The position numbers were made by a program, and so were the translations under genes. Under the pieces are notes generated by a model that was not told the DNA's origin, did not search any database, and saw only the letters and a program-made list of their open reading frames with translations. Of a stretch of 64,000 nt of DNA, positions 27,032 through 35,140 are shown one piece after another. Within the stretch, counting starts at the first letter, position 1; each line of letters opens with the position of its first letter. Source of the DNA: Pseudomonas sp. WJP1 (GTDB lineage: Bacteria; Pseudomonadota; Gammaproteobacteria; Pseudomonadales; Pseudomonadaceae); the NCBI RefSeq assembly GCF_028471945.1, contig NZ_CP110128.1:5731001-5795000 (forward strand), read 5' to 3'.

Positions 27032-27967
27032 TCAACCACGGGGCAGGAACACATCGGCCAACAGTTGATTGCGCGGCAATCCCGCCAGATACAAGCGCCG
27101 GGCAAACGCATCGACGCTGTCCGGTGCCCCACAGACCAAGGCCAGGGTTTGCCGAGAAACCAGCCGCAGCTGCGCCAAAGCCGCCGGCAACTCGGCCGGA
27201 GTCCACAGCTCGATACTGAGGTTCGGGCGGCTGGCCGCCATGGCTTGCAGCGGTTTGGCCAGATAATGCTCATTGGCGTCATGGGCCAGGTGAATGACGC
27301 GAATGGCGCCCCGATGATCCTGACGCAACGCTTCGCGCAACACGCCAAATAACGGCCCCAGCCCGGTACCCGCGGCCATCAGCCACAGCGGTCGATCGTG
27401 CCAGTCCGGATCGTAGTGCAAAGCCCCGCCGCGCAATTCGCCAAGGCGGATCGGATCACCGATGCTCAGGTGACGGGCCGCATCGCAAAATTCCCCCGAC
27501 TGATGACAATCGAGGTGAAACTCAAGAAAGCGGTCCTCTTCCGGCAGGCTGGCGAGGGAATATGGCCGCGCCACGTTGCCCGCCCATAGCACCAGATGCT
27601 GGCCGGCGCTGTAGCGCAATGGCCGCTGTGCAGTCAGGCGCAAGCGCAACACGCTGGGGCTCAGCCAATCGACGGCGGCGACCTCGGCCGGGCGACCGTC
27701 CTGCTGCGGGTCGAAGGTGTGCACCTGCAAGTCCTCGACCACCTGACACTGACATGCCAGGCGCCAGCCTTGCTGGCGCTGCTCTGCACTCAAGGCGTCG
27801 GGGCGGCTGTCGCTCGGCAGCCCTTGCACGCATTGCACCAGGCACGCATGGCAACTGCCGGCACGACAGCTGTAAGGCACCGACACGCCGTTCTGATTCA
27901 GGGCATCCAGCAGATTACTGCCAGCTGCCACTGACCATTGGCGGTCGCCAACACGCAACTCAGGCAT
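27032..27967 (-). CDS. 2Fe-2S ferredoxin / FAD reductase
   Basis: This 311-residue fusion has an N-terminal plant-type 2Fe-2S domain followed by a ferredoxin-NADP reductase module. The cluster ligands are in CRAGSCHACLVQC (C-x4-C-x2-C) and the later RLACQCQ. The reductase part has the FAD-binding RPYSLAS and the NAD(P)-binding GTGLGPLFGVL. It passes electrons from NAD(P)H through FAD to the cluster; its partner is unknown. The start at MPELRVGDRQ overlaps the GGDEF stop by 8 bp, so the two are co-translated. It matches PA4331 of P. aeruginosa by position, from memory. Confidence 0.9.
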   Translation of the reverse strand: MPELRVGDRQWSVAAGSNLLDALNQNGVSVPYSCRAGSCHACLVQCVQGLPSDSRPDALSAEQRQQGWRLACQCQVVEDLQVHTFDPQQDGRPAEVAAVDWLSPSVLRLRLTAQRPLRYSAGQHLVLWAGNVARPYSLASLPEEDRFLEFHLDCHQSGEFCDAARHLSIGDPIRLGELRGGALHYDPDWHDRPLWLMAAGTGLGPLFGVLREALRQDHRGAIRVIHLAHDANEHYLAKPLQAMAASRPNLSIELWTPAELPAALAQLRLVSRQTLALVCGAPDSVDAFARRLYLAGLPRNQLLADVFLPRG

Positions 27968-29078
27968 CGACGTTTTCCCATGCCGCCGCGCACCGGTTGC
28001 GGCCGTCACGCTTGGCCCGATAAAGCGCCTGGTCGGCCCGCTGCAAGGCCTCGTCAAGATCATCGCCCGGTAACAACAGGGTCATACCGGCGGACAGGCT
28101 GAGACTGCCGACCTTCAAGCCGATCAACTCGACATCGATAAAGGCGAGGCGCAGCCGCTCGCAACAAGCCGTCAATCGCTCGGCATCGCAATCAGGCAGC
28201 AACACCACGAACTCTTCTCCGCCGTAGCGCGCCAGGACATCACCGTCGCGCAGGCAGGCCGACGCCACGCCGGCAAATGCCTGCAACACCTGATCGCCCG
28301 CCGCATGGCCGTGAACGTCGTTGATGCGTTTGAAATGATCGAGGTCGATCAGCGCCAGGCCATGCACGACGCTGGCGTCCATGGCCTTGAGTTCGCGCGA
28401 AGCCAGGCGCAGGAAATGCCGGCGATTGAACAGTCCGGTCAATTCGTCGGTGGCCACCAGGTCCTCGAGCTGGCGCATCATCCCGCGCAACGTGTCCTGG
28501 TGCGCCTGCAAGGCGAAGCGGCGCTGACGCATGCGCAGGCGCGAGGCCTGGACATAACGGGCGTACAACTCCAGCCAGACCAGCACGATAAACAATACGC
28601 ACACCTGCAACACGGCCAGCGCCGGATCGGCCAGCTGGAAGTGGTAGCCCTCCCACAGCGTGATCGCGCTGAAACTGAAAAACACCAGCAACGCGCACCG
28701 CGCAAAGGCACGGCGCGACAGATGAAACAGCCCGAACAACAGAATCAGCACGTAGAACACCAGGAACGCGCCGCGGGCCTCATCCAGATTGGCAATCAAC
28801 CAGGTTTGCCAGCCCAGCCCCAGCAGCACTTGCGGCTCGGTCAGGCTGGGGTCGGAAAAACGCAGGTTGCAACCGCTGTAGAACACCACGAACAACGCCG
28901 CCTGGCTGATGACCACCAGCGCGCTGCCGACCGCGACATCGGCCAGTGGTACATCGTAATGGCCAGTGAAAAACGCCAGCCACAGCAGTAGCAGAGCCAG
29001 GGCGTAGGTGCCGGCTGCGAGGCCAAAACGTTTGAGCAACAGGCGCTGGATGGCGTTATGGGTCAATCGTTGACTCAC
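27960..29078 (-). CDS. sadC: membrane diguanylate cyclase (GGDEF), SadC-position homologue
   Basis: This 372-residue c-di-GMP synthase has about six N-terminal membrane helices (residues 12-172), a short coiled linker (180-205) and a C-terminal GGDEF domain starting near DELTGLFNRR. The active-site motif is GGEEF (286-290) and the inhibitory I-site RDGD (277-280) is intact, so feedback control is expected. The position between the ferredoxin reductase and fumarase is that of sadC (PA4332), a surface-attachment cyclase. It is shorter than my recollection of P. aeruginosa SadC (about 487 residues), so the symbol rests on synteny and architecture. Confidence 0.8.
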   Translation of the reverse strand: MSQRLTHNAIQRLLLKRFGLAAGTYALALLLLWLAFFTGHYDVPLADVAVGSALVVISQAALFVVFYSGCNLRFSDPSLTEPQVLLGLGWQTWLIANLDEARGAFLVFYVLILLFGLFHLSRRAFARCALLVFFSFSAITLWEGYHFQLADPALAVLQVCVLFIVLVWLELYARYVQASRLRMRQRRFALQAHQDTLRGMMRQLEDLVATDELTGLFNRRHFLRLASRELKAMDASVVHGLALIDLDHFKRINDVHGHAAGDQVLQAFAGVASACLRDGDVLARYGGEEFVVLLPDCDAERLTACCERLRLAFIDVELIGLKVGSLSLSAGMTLLLPGDDLDEALQRADQALYRAKRDGRNRCAAAWENVDA

Positions 29079-29200
29079 CGTGCGAAGGGAGGCTGCTTGA
29101 GTATCCTACTCTACAGGTCGGATGCCACGTTAGTGAGACGAATCATATTTTGGCAGATGTTCATGCTTCGCGACTCCTGTACGAGGGGGGACGTAAATCA

Positions 29201-29239
29201 CCCGCAGGGACATATAGGTTAAATGTATGTCCCTGGCGG
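29201..29239 (-). terminator. long hairpin after the 144-residue accessory gene
   Basis: CCCGCAGGGACATA (29202-29215) pairs with TATGTCCCTGGCGGG (about 29225-29239) with a single bulged base. It lies 10 bp past the stop codon of the accessory gene and before the GGDEF start. No strong T-tract is seen. Confidence 0.6.
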
Positions 29240-29249
29240 GCTAACGATG

Positions 29250-29684
29250 TCAGGCAGAGATACTAAATGTTCCCTCGGTCAAAAACAGGTTTGCACAACT
29301 GAAAGTACCTTCGTAATGGCTTCCTGGCGTGGATTTTGTCAACGTAAAAACAGGGCCCAACCCAGGAAACGACGGATAATCACCAAAAACAAAAACGGCC
29401 GCTGCCTGAGCTTCACCTAGCCCAAAATTTATCGGTTGTCCTGCCGTGAGAGTGTTTGGAAAGGTGATCAATAGAGTACCGTTCATAGGCTCACCCGAAT
29501 CATCGTGCGTCGCGGTTAATACGGTGCGCCCCGCTACTACAGCAAGCACGTGCTCCCAGCGATATTTAGTGCCGCCAAAAGTGAACGATATGTGGCCGGT
29601 AGCAGCTTTTGACTTGTGAGACTGAATAAATTTCGTGACTTCTTCCAGGCTCGCCAACGCATCGTTTTTTTCCAAACTATTCAT
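29250..29684 (-). CDS. hypothetical accessory protein, 144 residues
   Basis: The protein starts at ATG 29684 (MNSLEKNDALASLEEV), with GGAG 8 bp upstream; a GTG three codons earlier has poor spacing. A helical N-terminal 30 residues is followed by a beta-rich region with alternating hydrophobics (GHISFTFGGTKYRWEHVLAV, then GTLLITFPNTLTAG, then GSHYEGTFSCANLFLTEGTF). No signal peptide, membrane helix or known motif was recognised. The codons are AT-richer than neighbours. It is inserted between the GGDEF gene and fumarase, and has the same dyad operator as the delta-60 gene. Confidence 0.7.
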   Translation of the reverse strand: MNSLEKNDALASLEEVTKFIQSHKSKAATGHISFTFGGTKYRWEHVLAVVAGRTVLTATHDDSGEPMNGTLLITFPNTLTAGQPINFGLGEAQAAAVFVFGDYPSFPGLGPVFTLTKSTPGSHYEGTFSCANLFLTEGTFSISA

Positions 29685-29763
29685 CGCATCCACTCCGTAG
29701 GTGATTTTACGGCAGACTTATTGACTGCGCTTTTAACCTATAACACGACTGCTTAATTGGATA

Positions 29764-29779
29764 CTGTCAAAAATGACAG
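29764..29779 (-). promoter_or_regulatory. lux-box-like dyad upstream of the accessory gene
   Basis: CTGTCAAAAATGACAG (6-bp arms, CT-N12-AG) lies 80 bp upstream of the ATG at 29684. It differs from the dyad at 26916 by one base. Read on the minus strand, ACCTGTCATTTTTGACAGTA resembles las/rhl-type boxes. Confidence 0.6.
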
Positions 29780-29804
29780 GTATAAAAATTTATTTTTTAT
29801 ACCT
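29778..29804. repeat. AT-rich perfect palindrome abutting the dyad
   Basis: AGGTATAAAAA (29778-29788) and TTTTTATACCT (29794-29804) form perfect 11-bp arms around TTTAT. It overlaps the lux-box-like element by 2 bp. Such AT-rich DNA is a likely MvaT target. The rest of the 344-bp stretch to fumarase (29685-30028) holds these elements, a TATACT -10-like hexamer near 29897 and the hairpin at 29950. Confidence 0.6.
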
Positions 29805-29949
29805 GAACACGTGAATATCTCTTTCCATATCGAAGCGTTTCGGGACGTCTACAACCAACGATTGACTGCCGGCGCGTGTACCCGGAACCGAGGCGAGGTA
29901 TACTGCCGCGCCTTTTTAGCGTCGCGCCAGCATGCCCGGCGTGCCTTGA

Positions 29950-29993
29950 AAGGTGCTTGCAACCGACCGATGCACCCAAGCTGCAAGCACCTT
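29950..29993 (+). promoter_or_regulatory. perfect 12-bp stem in the fumarase leader
   Basis: AAGGTGCTTGCA (29950-29961) and TGCAAGCACCTT (29982-29993) are perfect complements separated by 20 nt. The element ends 35 bp before the fumarase ATG. It has no T-tract, so it is not a simple terminator. An mRNA leader stem or a protein-binding dyad is possible. Confidence 0.6.
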
Positions 29994-30028
29994 ATTGAAT
30001 GTTCCCGTCTTTTAGAGGAGCGCGACTC

Positions 30029-31552
30029 ATGACCGTGATCAAGCAAGACGACCTGATTCAGAGCGTTGCCGACGCCCTGCAGTTCATTTCCTACTACCAC
30101 CCCGTGGATTTCATCCAGGCGATGCACGAGGCCTACCTGCGCGAAGAATCGCCAGCGGCCCGCGATTCGATGGCGCAAATCCTGATCAACTCGCGGATGT
30201 GCGCCACCGGCCACCGCCCGATCTGCCAGGACACCGGCATCGTCACCGTGTTCGTGCGTGTAGGCATGGACGTACGTTGGGATGGCGCCACCATGGGCCT
30301 GGACGACATGATCAACGAAGGCGTGCGCCGGGCTTACAACCTGCCGGAAAACGTCCTGCGTGCCTCGATCCTCGCCGACCCGGCGGGCGCTCGTAAAAAC
30401 ACCAAGGACAACACCCCGGCCGTTATCCACTACTCCATCGTTCCGGGTAACACCGTGGAAGTGGACGTGGCGGCCAAGGGCGGCGGTTCCGAGAACAAGT
30501 CGAAAATGGCCATGCTCAACCCGTCCGACTCGATCGTCGACTGGGTGCTCAAGACCGTTCCGACCATGGGCGCCGGCTGGTGCCCACCGGGCATGCTCGG
30601 CATCGGCATCGGCGGCACCGCCGAGAAAGCCGCGGTGATGGCCAAGGAAGTGTTGATGGAATCCATCGACATTCACGAGCTCAAAGCCCGCGGCCCGCAG
30701 AACCGCATCGAAGAAATGCGCCTGGAGCTGTTCGAGAAGGTCAACCAACTGGGCATCGGCGCCCAGGGCCTCGGTGGCCTGACCACCGTGCTCGACGTGA
30801 AGATCATGGATTACCCGACCCACGCCGCGTCCCTGCCGGTGTGCATGATCCCGAACTGCGCCGCCACCCGTCACGCACACTTCGTGCTCGACGGTTCCGG
30901 CCCAGCCTCCCTGGAAGCGCCACCGCTGGACGCCTACCCGGAAATCGTCTGGGAAGCCGGCCCGTCGGCCCGTCGGGTCAACCTCGACACCCTGACCCCG
31001 GAAGAAGTGCAGAGCTGGAAGCCGGGCGAAACCGTCCTGCTCAACGGCAAGATGCTCACCGGTCGCGACGCCGCGCACAAGCGCATGGTCGAGATGCTGA
31101 ACAAGGGTGAAACCCTGCCGGTGGACCTGAAAGGTCGCTTCATCTACTACGTTGGCCCGGTCGATCCGGTGCGCGAAGAAGTGGTTGGCCCTGCCGGTCC
31201 TACTACCGCAACGCGGATGGACAAGTTCACCCGTCAGATCCTCGAGCAAACCGGCCTGCTGGGCATGATCGGCAAATCCGAGCGTGGCCCGACCGCGATC
31301 GACGCGATCAAGGACCACAAGGCCGTTTACCTGATGGCAGTGGGCGGCGCGGCTTACCTGGTGGCGCAAGCGATCAAGAAGTCTCGCGTTGTTGCTTTCG
31401 CCGAACTGGGGATGGAAGCCATATACGAGTTCGACGTGAAAGACATGCCTGTGACTGTTGCAGTCGACAGCAAGGGCGAGTCGGTACACATCACCGGTCC
31501 TGCCATCTGGCAGCAAAAGATCAGTGAAAGCCTGGCGGTAGAAGTGCAATAA
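30029..31552 (+). CDS. class I fumarate hydratase (4Fe-4S)
   Basis: This 507-residue class I fumarase interconverts fumarate and malate in the TCA cycle. The N-terminal iron-sulfur domain has TGHRPICQDTG with one cluster Cys. Further cysteines occur in GAGWCPPG and in MIPNCAATRH, completing the 4Fe-4S ligands. The C-terminal swivelling domain includes LKGRFIYYVGPVDPV and GKSERGPTAIDAIKDHKAVY. The start at 30029 has GAGGAG upstream. The usual symbols are fumA or fumB, but the choice is arbitrary here. It is the iron-dependent, oxygen-sensitive type. Confidence 0.95.
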   Translation: MTVIKQDDLIQSVADALQFISYYHPVDFIQAMHEAYLREESPAARDSMAQILINSRMCATGHRPICQDTGIVTVFVRVGMDVRWDGATMGLDDMINEGVRRAYNLPENVLRASILADPAGARKNTKDNTPAVIHYSIVPGNTVEVDVAAKGGGSENKSKMAMLNPSDSIVDWVLKTVPTMGAGWCPPGMLGIGIGGTAEKAAVMAKEVLMESIDIHELKARGPQNRIEEMRLELFEKVNQLGIGAQGLGGLTTVLDVKIMDYPTHAASLPVCMIPNCAATRHAHFVLDGSGPASLEAPPLDAYPEIVWEAGPSARRVNLDTLTPEEVQSWKPGETVLLNGKMLTGRDAAHKRMVEMLNKGETLPVDLKGRFIYYVGPVDPVREEVVGPAGPTTATRMDKFTRQILEQTGLLGMIGKSERGPTAIDAIKDHKAVYLMAVGGAAYLVAQAIKKSRVVAFAELGMEAIYEFDVKDMPVTVAVDSKGESVHITGPAIWQQKISESLAVEVQ

Positions 31553-31571
31553 ACTGCACTGAACCCTCCTG

Positions 31572-31610
31572 AAAAAACCGGCCGGTCGGCAACGACAGGC
31601 CGGTTTTTTT
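31572..31610 (+). terminator. Rho-independent terminator of fumarase
   Basis: AAACCGGCC (31575-31583) and GGCCGGTTT (31598-31606) form the stem, with flanking A-run and T8. Confidence 0.92.
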
Positions 31611-31744
31611 TGGCTGGTAACAAGCTGAAACGCCTGCAATCGACCATCACGGTAAAACCCGCGCCAGCGCATGGTTTCGGGCGAGAGATGACTGCCGTCC
31701 ACATGGTATGGTGCTCCCCCTCATTTTCACCTGTTGTCCACTGC

Positions 31745-33520
31745 ATGCTGCCGACTTCCCGATCCCTGCGCCTGGCGCTGTACACCGTGCTGATCATCGC
31801 CGGTGCCGCCATTGCTGCCACCCTGGCCATGCGCCACACCGTACGCCAATCCCTGGTTGAAGACGCGGCCCGTGCCAATCAGCAATTGGCGCTGTACGCC
31901 ACGTCGCTGCATACCCTGATCGAACGCTACCGCGCCCTGCCCTCGGTGCTGGCGCTGGACCCTCAATTGCGTGACGCACTCAAAGGCCCGGTAAGCCCCG
32001 AACAACAGGAGGTGCTTAACCGCAAGCTGGAAAAGATCAACGGCGCCGCCGAGTCCTCGACCCTGGAACTGCTCGATCGTACTGGCTTTGCCGTTGCGGC
32101 AAGCAACTGGCGTTTGCCCAGCAGTTACGTCGGCCATAACTATGGTTTTCGCCCCTACTTCAACCAGACCCGAACCCAGGGCACCGGGCGTTTTTATGCC
32201 GTGGGGGTGACCAGCGGGATACCGGGTTACTTTCTGTCCAGCGCCGTGACCAATGACGACGGGCAGTTTCTCGGCGCCATGGTGGTGAAGCTGGAGTTTC
32301 CCGAGCTGGAGCGCGAATGGCGCCAGGGCAGCGACACGCTGCTGGTCAGCGATGCACGCGGGATTATCTTCATCGCCAATCAGCCGGGCTGGCGCTATCG
32401 CCAATTGAAACCGCTGAGCGACAGCGATCAAGCCGAGCTCAAGGCCACCCGCCAATACGACAAGCAGCCGCTGACGCTGCTCGACTATCAATCGCTGCGC
32501 CGATTCGACGACAACAGCGAACTGGCGCGGGTCGACGGGCCGGACGGCAAAACGGATTACCTGTGGGAATCCCTGCCTTTGACCGCCGAGGGCTGGACGC
32601 TACACCTGCTGCGTCGTCCGCAAGTGGCGTTCGAGGACAGTCGCAACGCCGCCCTCGCCGCGGCCGGCTTGTGGCTGACGCTGGTGTTCCTGCTGCTGTT
32701 TCTCAATCAGCGCTGGCGCCTGGCGAAAATGCGCCAGCGCAGTCGTGAAGAACTCGAACAGCTGGTGGAAGAACGCACCCGCGACCTGCGCACCGCCCAG
32801 GACGGCCTAGTGCAATCGGCCAAACTCGCGGCCCTGGGCCAGATGTCGGCGGCGCTCGCCCATGAAATCAATCAGCCGCTGACCGCCCAGCGCATGCAGC
32901 TGGCGACCTTGCGCCTGCTGCTCGAACACGGCCGGGTCGACGACGCCTACAAGGCACTCAAACCTGTGGATGACATGCTGACGCGCATGGCCGCCCTCAC
33001 CGGCCACCTGAAAACCTTCGCCCGCAAAAGCCCCAGCGGCTTGCGTGAACGCCTGGACCTGGCGGCGGTGGTGGACCAATCGCTTGAGCTGCTCGACACT
33101 CGCCTGCGCGACGAACAGGTCAGCACCGTGCTGCACCTGACGCGCCCGGCGTGGGTGCGCGGCGATGCGATTCGCCTGGAACAGGTGTTGATCAATCTGC
33201 TGCGCAACGCCCTGGATGCGATGCAGGATAAACCCTGCAAACGCCTGGAAATCCGCCTCGAAGCCGACGAACAACTGTGGCGCCTGAGCGTCATCGACAA
33301 TGGCGGCGGCATCGCCGAAGAAAACCTGTCGAAGGTCTTCGATCCCTTTTTCACCACCAAACCGGTGGGCGATGGCCTGGGCATCGGTCTGGCCGTATCC
33401 TTTGCCATCGTTCATGAATCGGGCGGACGCCTGAGCGCCGATAATCACGACAACGGCGCGGTGTTCACACTCACCTTGCCTATCGATCCGGAGGCCCCTG
33501 GCACATGCTCAATTCAGTAA
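31745..33520 (+). CDS. sensor histidine kinase, DctB/MifS type
   Basis: This 591-residue membrane kinase has TM1 at about 10-28, a periplasmic double-Cache domain (about 35-300) with GFRPYF (134-139) and GIPGYF typical of DctB sensors, and TM2 at 303-321. A coiled linker, a HisKA domain with phosphorylated His373 in [11 protein letters not shown], and an HATPase domain ([27 protein letters not shown]) follow. It probably senses a C4/C5-dicarboxylate in the periplasm. The start at [10 protein letters not shown] gives a normal signal anchor; upstream Met codons run into the fumarase terminator. It overlaps its response regulator by 16 bp. Adjacency to a 2-oxoglutarate-type MHS transporter favours a MifS-like role over DctB. 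Confidence 0.9.
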   Translation: MLPTSRSLRLALYTVLIIAGAAIAATLAMRHTVRQSLVEDAARANQQLALYATSLHTLIERYRALPSVLALDPQLRDALKGPVSPEQQEVLNRKLEKINGAAESSTLELLDRTGFAVAASNWRLPSSYVGHNYGFRPYFNQTRTQGTGRFYAVGVTSGIPGYFLSSAVTNDDGQFLGAMVVKLEFPELEREWRQGSDTLLVSDARGIIFIANQPGWRYRQLKPLSDSDQAELKATRQYDKQPLTLLDYQSLRRFDDNSELARVDGPDGKTDYLWESLPLTAEGWTLHLLRRPQVAFEDSRNAALAAAGLWLTLVFLLLFLNQRWRLAKMRQRSREELEQLVEERTRDLRTAQDGLVQSAKLAALGQMSAALAHEINQPLTAQRMQLATLRLLLEHGRVDDAYKALKPVDDMLTRMAALTGHLKTFARKSPSGLRERLDLAAVVDQSLELLDTRLRDEQVSTVLHLTRPAWVRGDAIRLEQVLINLLRNALDAMQDKPCKRLEIRLEADEQLWRLSVIDNGGGIAEENLSKVFDPFFTTKPVGDGLGIGLAVSFAIVHESGGRLSADNHDNGAVFTLTLPIDPEAPGTCSIQ

Positions 33521-34839
33521 TGGTGGTCGACGACGAAAGCAGCATCCGCAGCGCCGTCGAACAATGGCTGAGCCTGTCGGGTTTCCAGGTGCAACTGTTC
33601 AGCCGCGCCGATGAATGCCTGGCGCAACTGCCCGCGCATTACCCCGGCGTGATCCTCAGCGACGTGCGCATGCCTGGCATGTCCGGGCTGGAACTGCTGG
33701 CCGAAGTCCAGCGCCGCGATGCCGACTTGCCGGTGATTCTGCTGACCGGCCATGGCGACGTGCCGATGGCGGTCGATGCGATGCGCGATGGCGCCTACGA
33801 CTTCCTCGAAAAACCCTTCAGCCCGCAGACCCTGCTTGGCAGCCTGCGCCGCGCGCTGGACAAGCGCCGGCTGGTGCTGGAAAACCGCGCCCTGCATGAG
33901 CAGGCTGACAACCGTGCCAAACTCGACGCGACGCTGCTGGGGGTGTCCCGGGGCTTGCAAACGTTGCGGCGGCAAGTTCTGGACCTGGCGGCGTTGCCGG
34001 TCAACATATTGATCCGCGGTGAAACCGGAAGCGGCAAGGAGCTGGTTGCCCGCTGTCTGCACGACTTCGGCCCACGCGCCGCTAAACCCTTCGTCGCCTT
34101 GAACTGCGCGGCTATCCCCGAACAACTGTTCGAGGCCGAGCTGTTTGGCCACGAAAGCGGCGCGTTCACCGGCGCCCAAGGCAAGCGCATTGGCAAGCTC
34201 GAATACGCCGATGGCGGCACGCTGTTTCTCGATGAAATCGAAAGCATGCCCCTGGCGCAGCAGGTGAAATTGCTGCGGGTGTTGCAGGAGCAGAAGCTTG
34301 AGCGCCTGGGCTCGAACCAGAGTATTCGTGTGGATCTGCGCATCATCGCCGCGACCAAGCCGGACCTGCTCGACGAAGCACGGGCCGGACGTTTTCGCGA
34401 AGACCTGGCTTACCGCCTGAACGTCGCAGAATTGCGCCTGCCACCGTTGCGCGACCGGCGCGAAGACATTCCCTTGTTGTACGAGGCCTTTGCACAGAGT
34501 GCCGCCGAGCGCCTGGGGCGCACCTTTGCACCGTTGAGCGGGCCGCAGTTGAGCCATCTGTTGAACCACGACTGGCCCGGCAATGTGCGCGAACTGGCCA
34601 ACGTTGCCGAGCGCCAGGTGTTGGGTCTTGGCGAGCCTGTACCGGCGGGCATCGAGCCGGGTCAGTCTCTGGCAGCGCAGCAGGAAGCCTTTGAAGCGCA
34701 GTGCCTGCGCGCCGCGTTGACCCGGCACAAGGGTGATGTGAAAGCGGTGCTTGAAGAGCTGCAACTGCCGCGCCGTACCTTTAATGAAAAGATGCAGCGG
34801 CATGGACTGACGCGGGAGATGTTCCTGCAAGAGAACTGA
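33505..34839 (+). CDS. sigma-54-dependent response regulator, DctD/MifR type
   Basis: This 444-residue regulator has a receiver domain with phospho-acceptor Asp53 (LSDVRMPGMSG), an AAA+ domain with Walker A GETGSGKE (172-179), the sigma-54-contacting GAFTGA loop intact at 219-224, and Walker B TLFLDEIESMP. A C-terminal Fis-type helix-turn-helix (KAVLEELQLPRRTFNEKM) completes it. It is expected to activate a -24/-12 promoter; one with tandem palindromes lies 220 bp downstream, in front of the transporter gene. Confidence 0.93.
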   Translation: MLNSVMVVDDESSIRSAVEQWLSLSGFQVQLFSRADECLAQLPAHYPGVILSDVRMPGMSGLELLAEVQRRDADLPVILLTGHGDVPMAVDAMRDGAYDFLEKPFSPQTLLGSLRRALDKRRLVLENRALHEQADNRAKLDATLLGVSRGLQTLRRQVLDLAALPVNILIRGETGSGKELVARCLHDFGPRAAKPFVALNCAAIPEQLFEAELFGHESGAFTGAQGKRIGKLEYADGGTLFLDEIESMPLAQQVKLLRVLQEQKLERLGSNQSIRVDLRIIAATKPDLLDEARAGRFREDLAYRLNVAELRLPPLRDRREDIPLLYEAFAQSAAERLGRTFAPLSGPQLSHLLNHDWPGNVRELANVAERQVLGLGEPVPAGIEPGQSLAAQQEAFEAQCLRAALTRHKGDVKAVLEELQLPRRTFNEKMQRHGLTREMFLQEN

Positions 34840-34860
34840 TTCTTGCAGTGCTTCTTCTGG

Positions 34861-34940
34861 CCTCATCGCGAGCAGGCTCGCTCCCACATTTGAGCTGTGC
34901 ACATCGCCCCCTTGTGGGAGCGAGCCTGCTCGCGATGAGG
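34861..34940. repeat. REPIN with perfect 28-bp arms
   Basis: The arms at 34861-34888 and 34913-34940 are exact inverted copies ending in GCGAGCAGGCTCGCTCCCAC. They are separated by 24 bp. It lies between the response regulator gene and the enhancer sites of the transporter. Confidence 0.92.
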
Positions 34941-34972
34941 CCGGTACACGCAAAGCAACTTCAGGAACTGTT

Positions 34973-35020
34973 AAGCGGTTTTTCGCTTACACCCTCTCCA
35001 GAATAAGCGGATTTCCGCTC
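34973..35020 (+). promoter_or_regulatory. two tandem enhancer-like palindromes
   Basis: AAGCGGTTTTTCGCTT (34973-34988) and AAGCGGATTTCCGCTC (35005-35020) share the pattern AAGCGG-wTTTy-CGCTy, with centres 32 bp (about three helical turns) apart. They end 42 bp upstream of the -24 GG of the sigma-54 promoter. This is the expected arrangement of upstream activating sites for the neighbouring DctD/MifR-type regulator. Confidence 0.65.
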
Positions 35021-35060
35021 AATCAAACCTCAATACCCCTCTAAACCGGCCCTCTCCCTC

Positions 35061-35077
35061 TTGGCACAGCTCCTGCT
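35061..35077 (+). promoter_or_regulatory. sigma-54 (-24/-12) promoter of the MHS transporter
   Basis: TTGGCACAGCTCCTGCT places GG at 35063-35064 and GC at 35075-35076, the required 12-bp spacing, with TGGCAC fully matching the consensus. Transcription would start near 35088, about 53 bp before the ATG. Confidence 0.8.
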
Positions 35078-35140
35078 ATAGCCCCCGCAGGCTGCGTTTA
35101 TTCGCGCTCCACAAAAAATAATTAGACGAAGGATCCTTCA

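Noticed and set aside
34861..34940. Possible CRISPR or transposon end
   Set aside because: It has only two copies in inverted orientation, with no spacers, cas genes or transposase. It matches REPIN elements found at other sites in the window.
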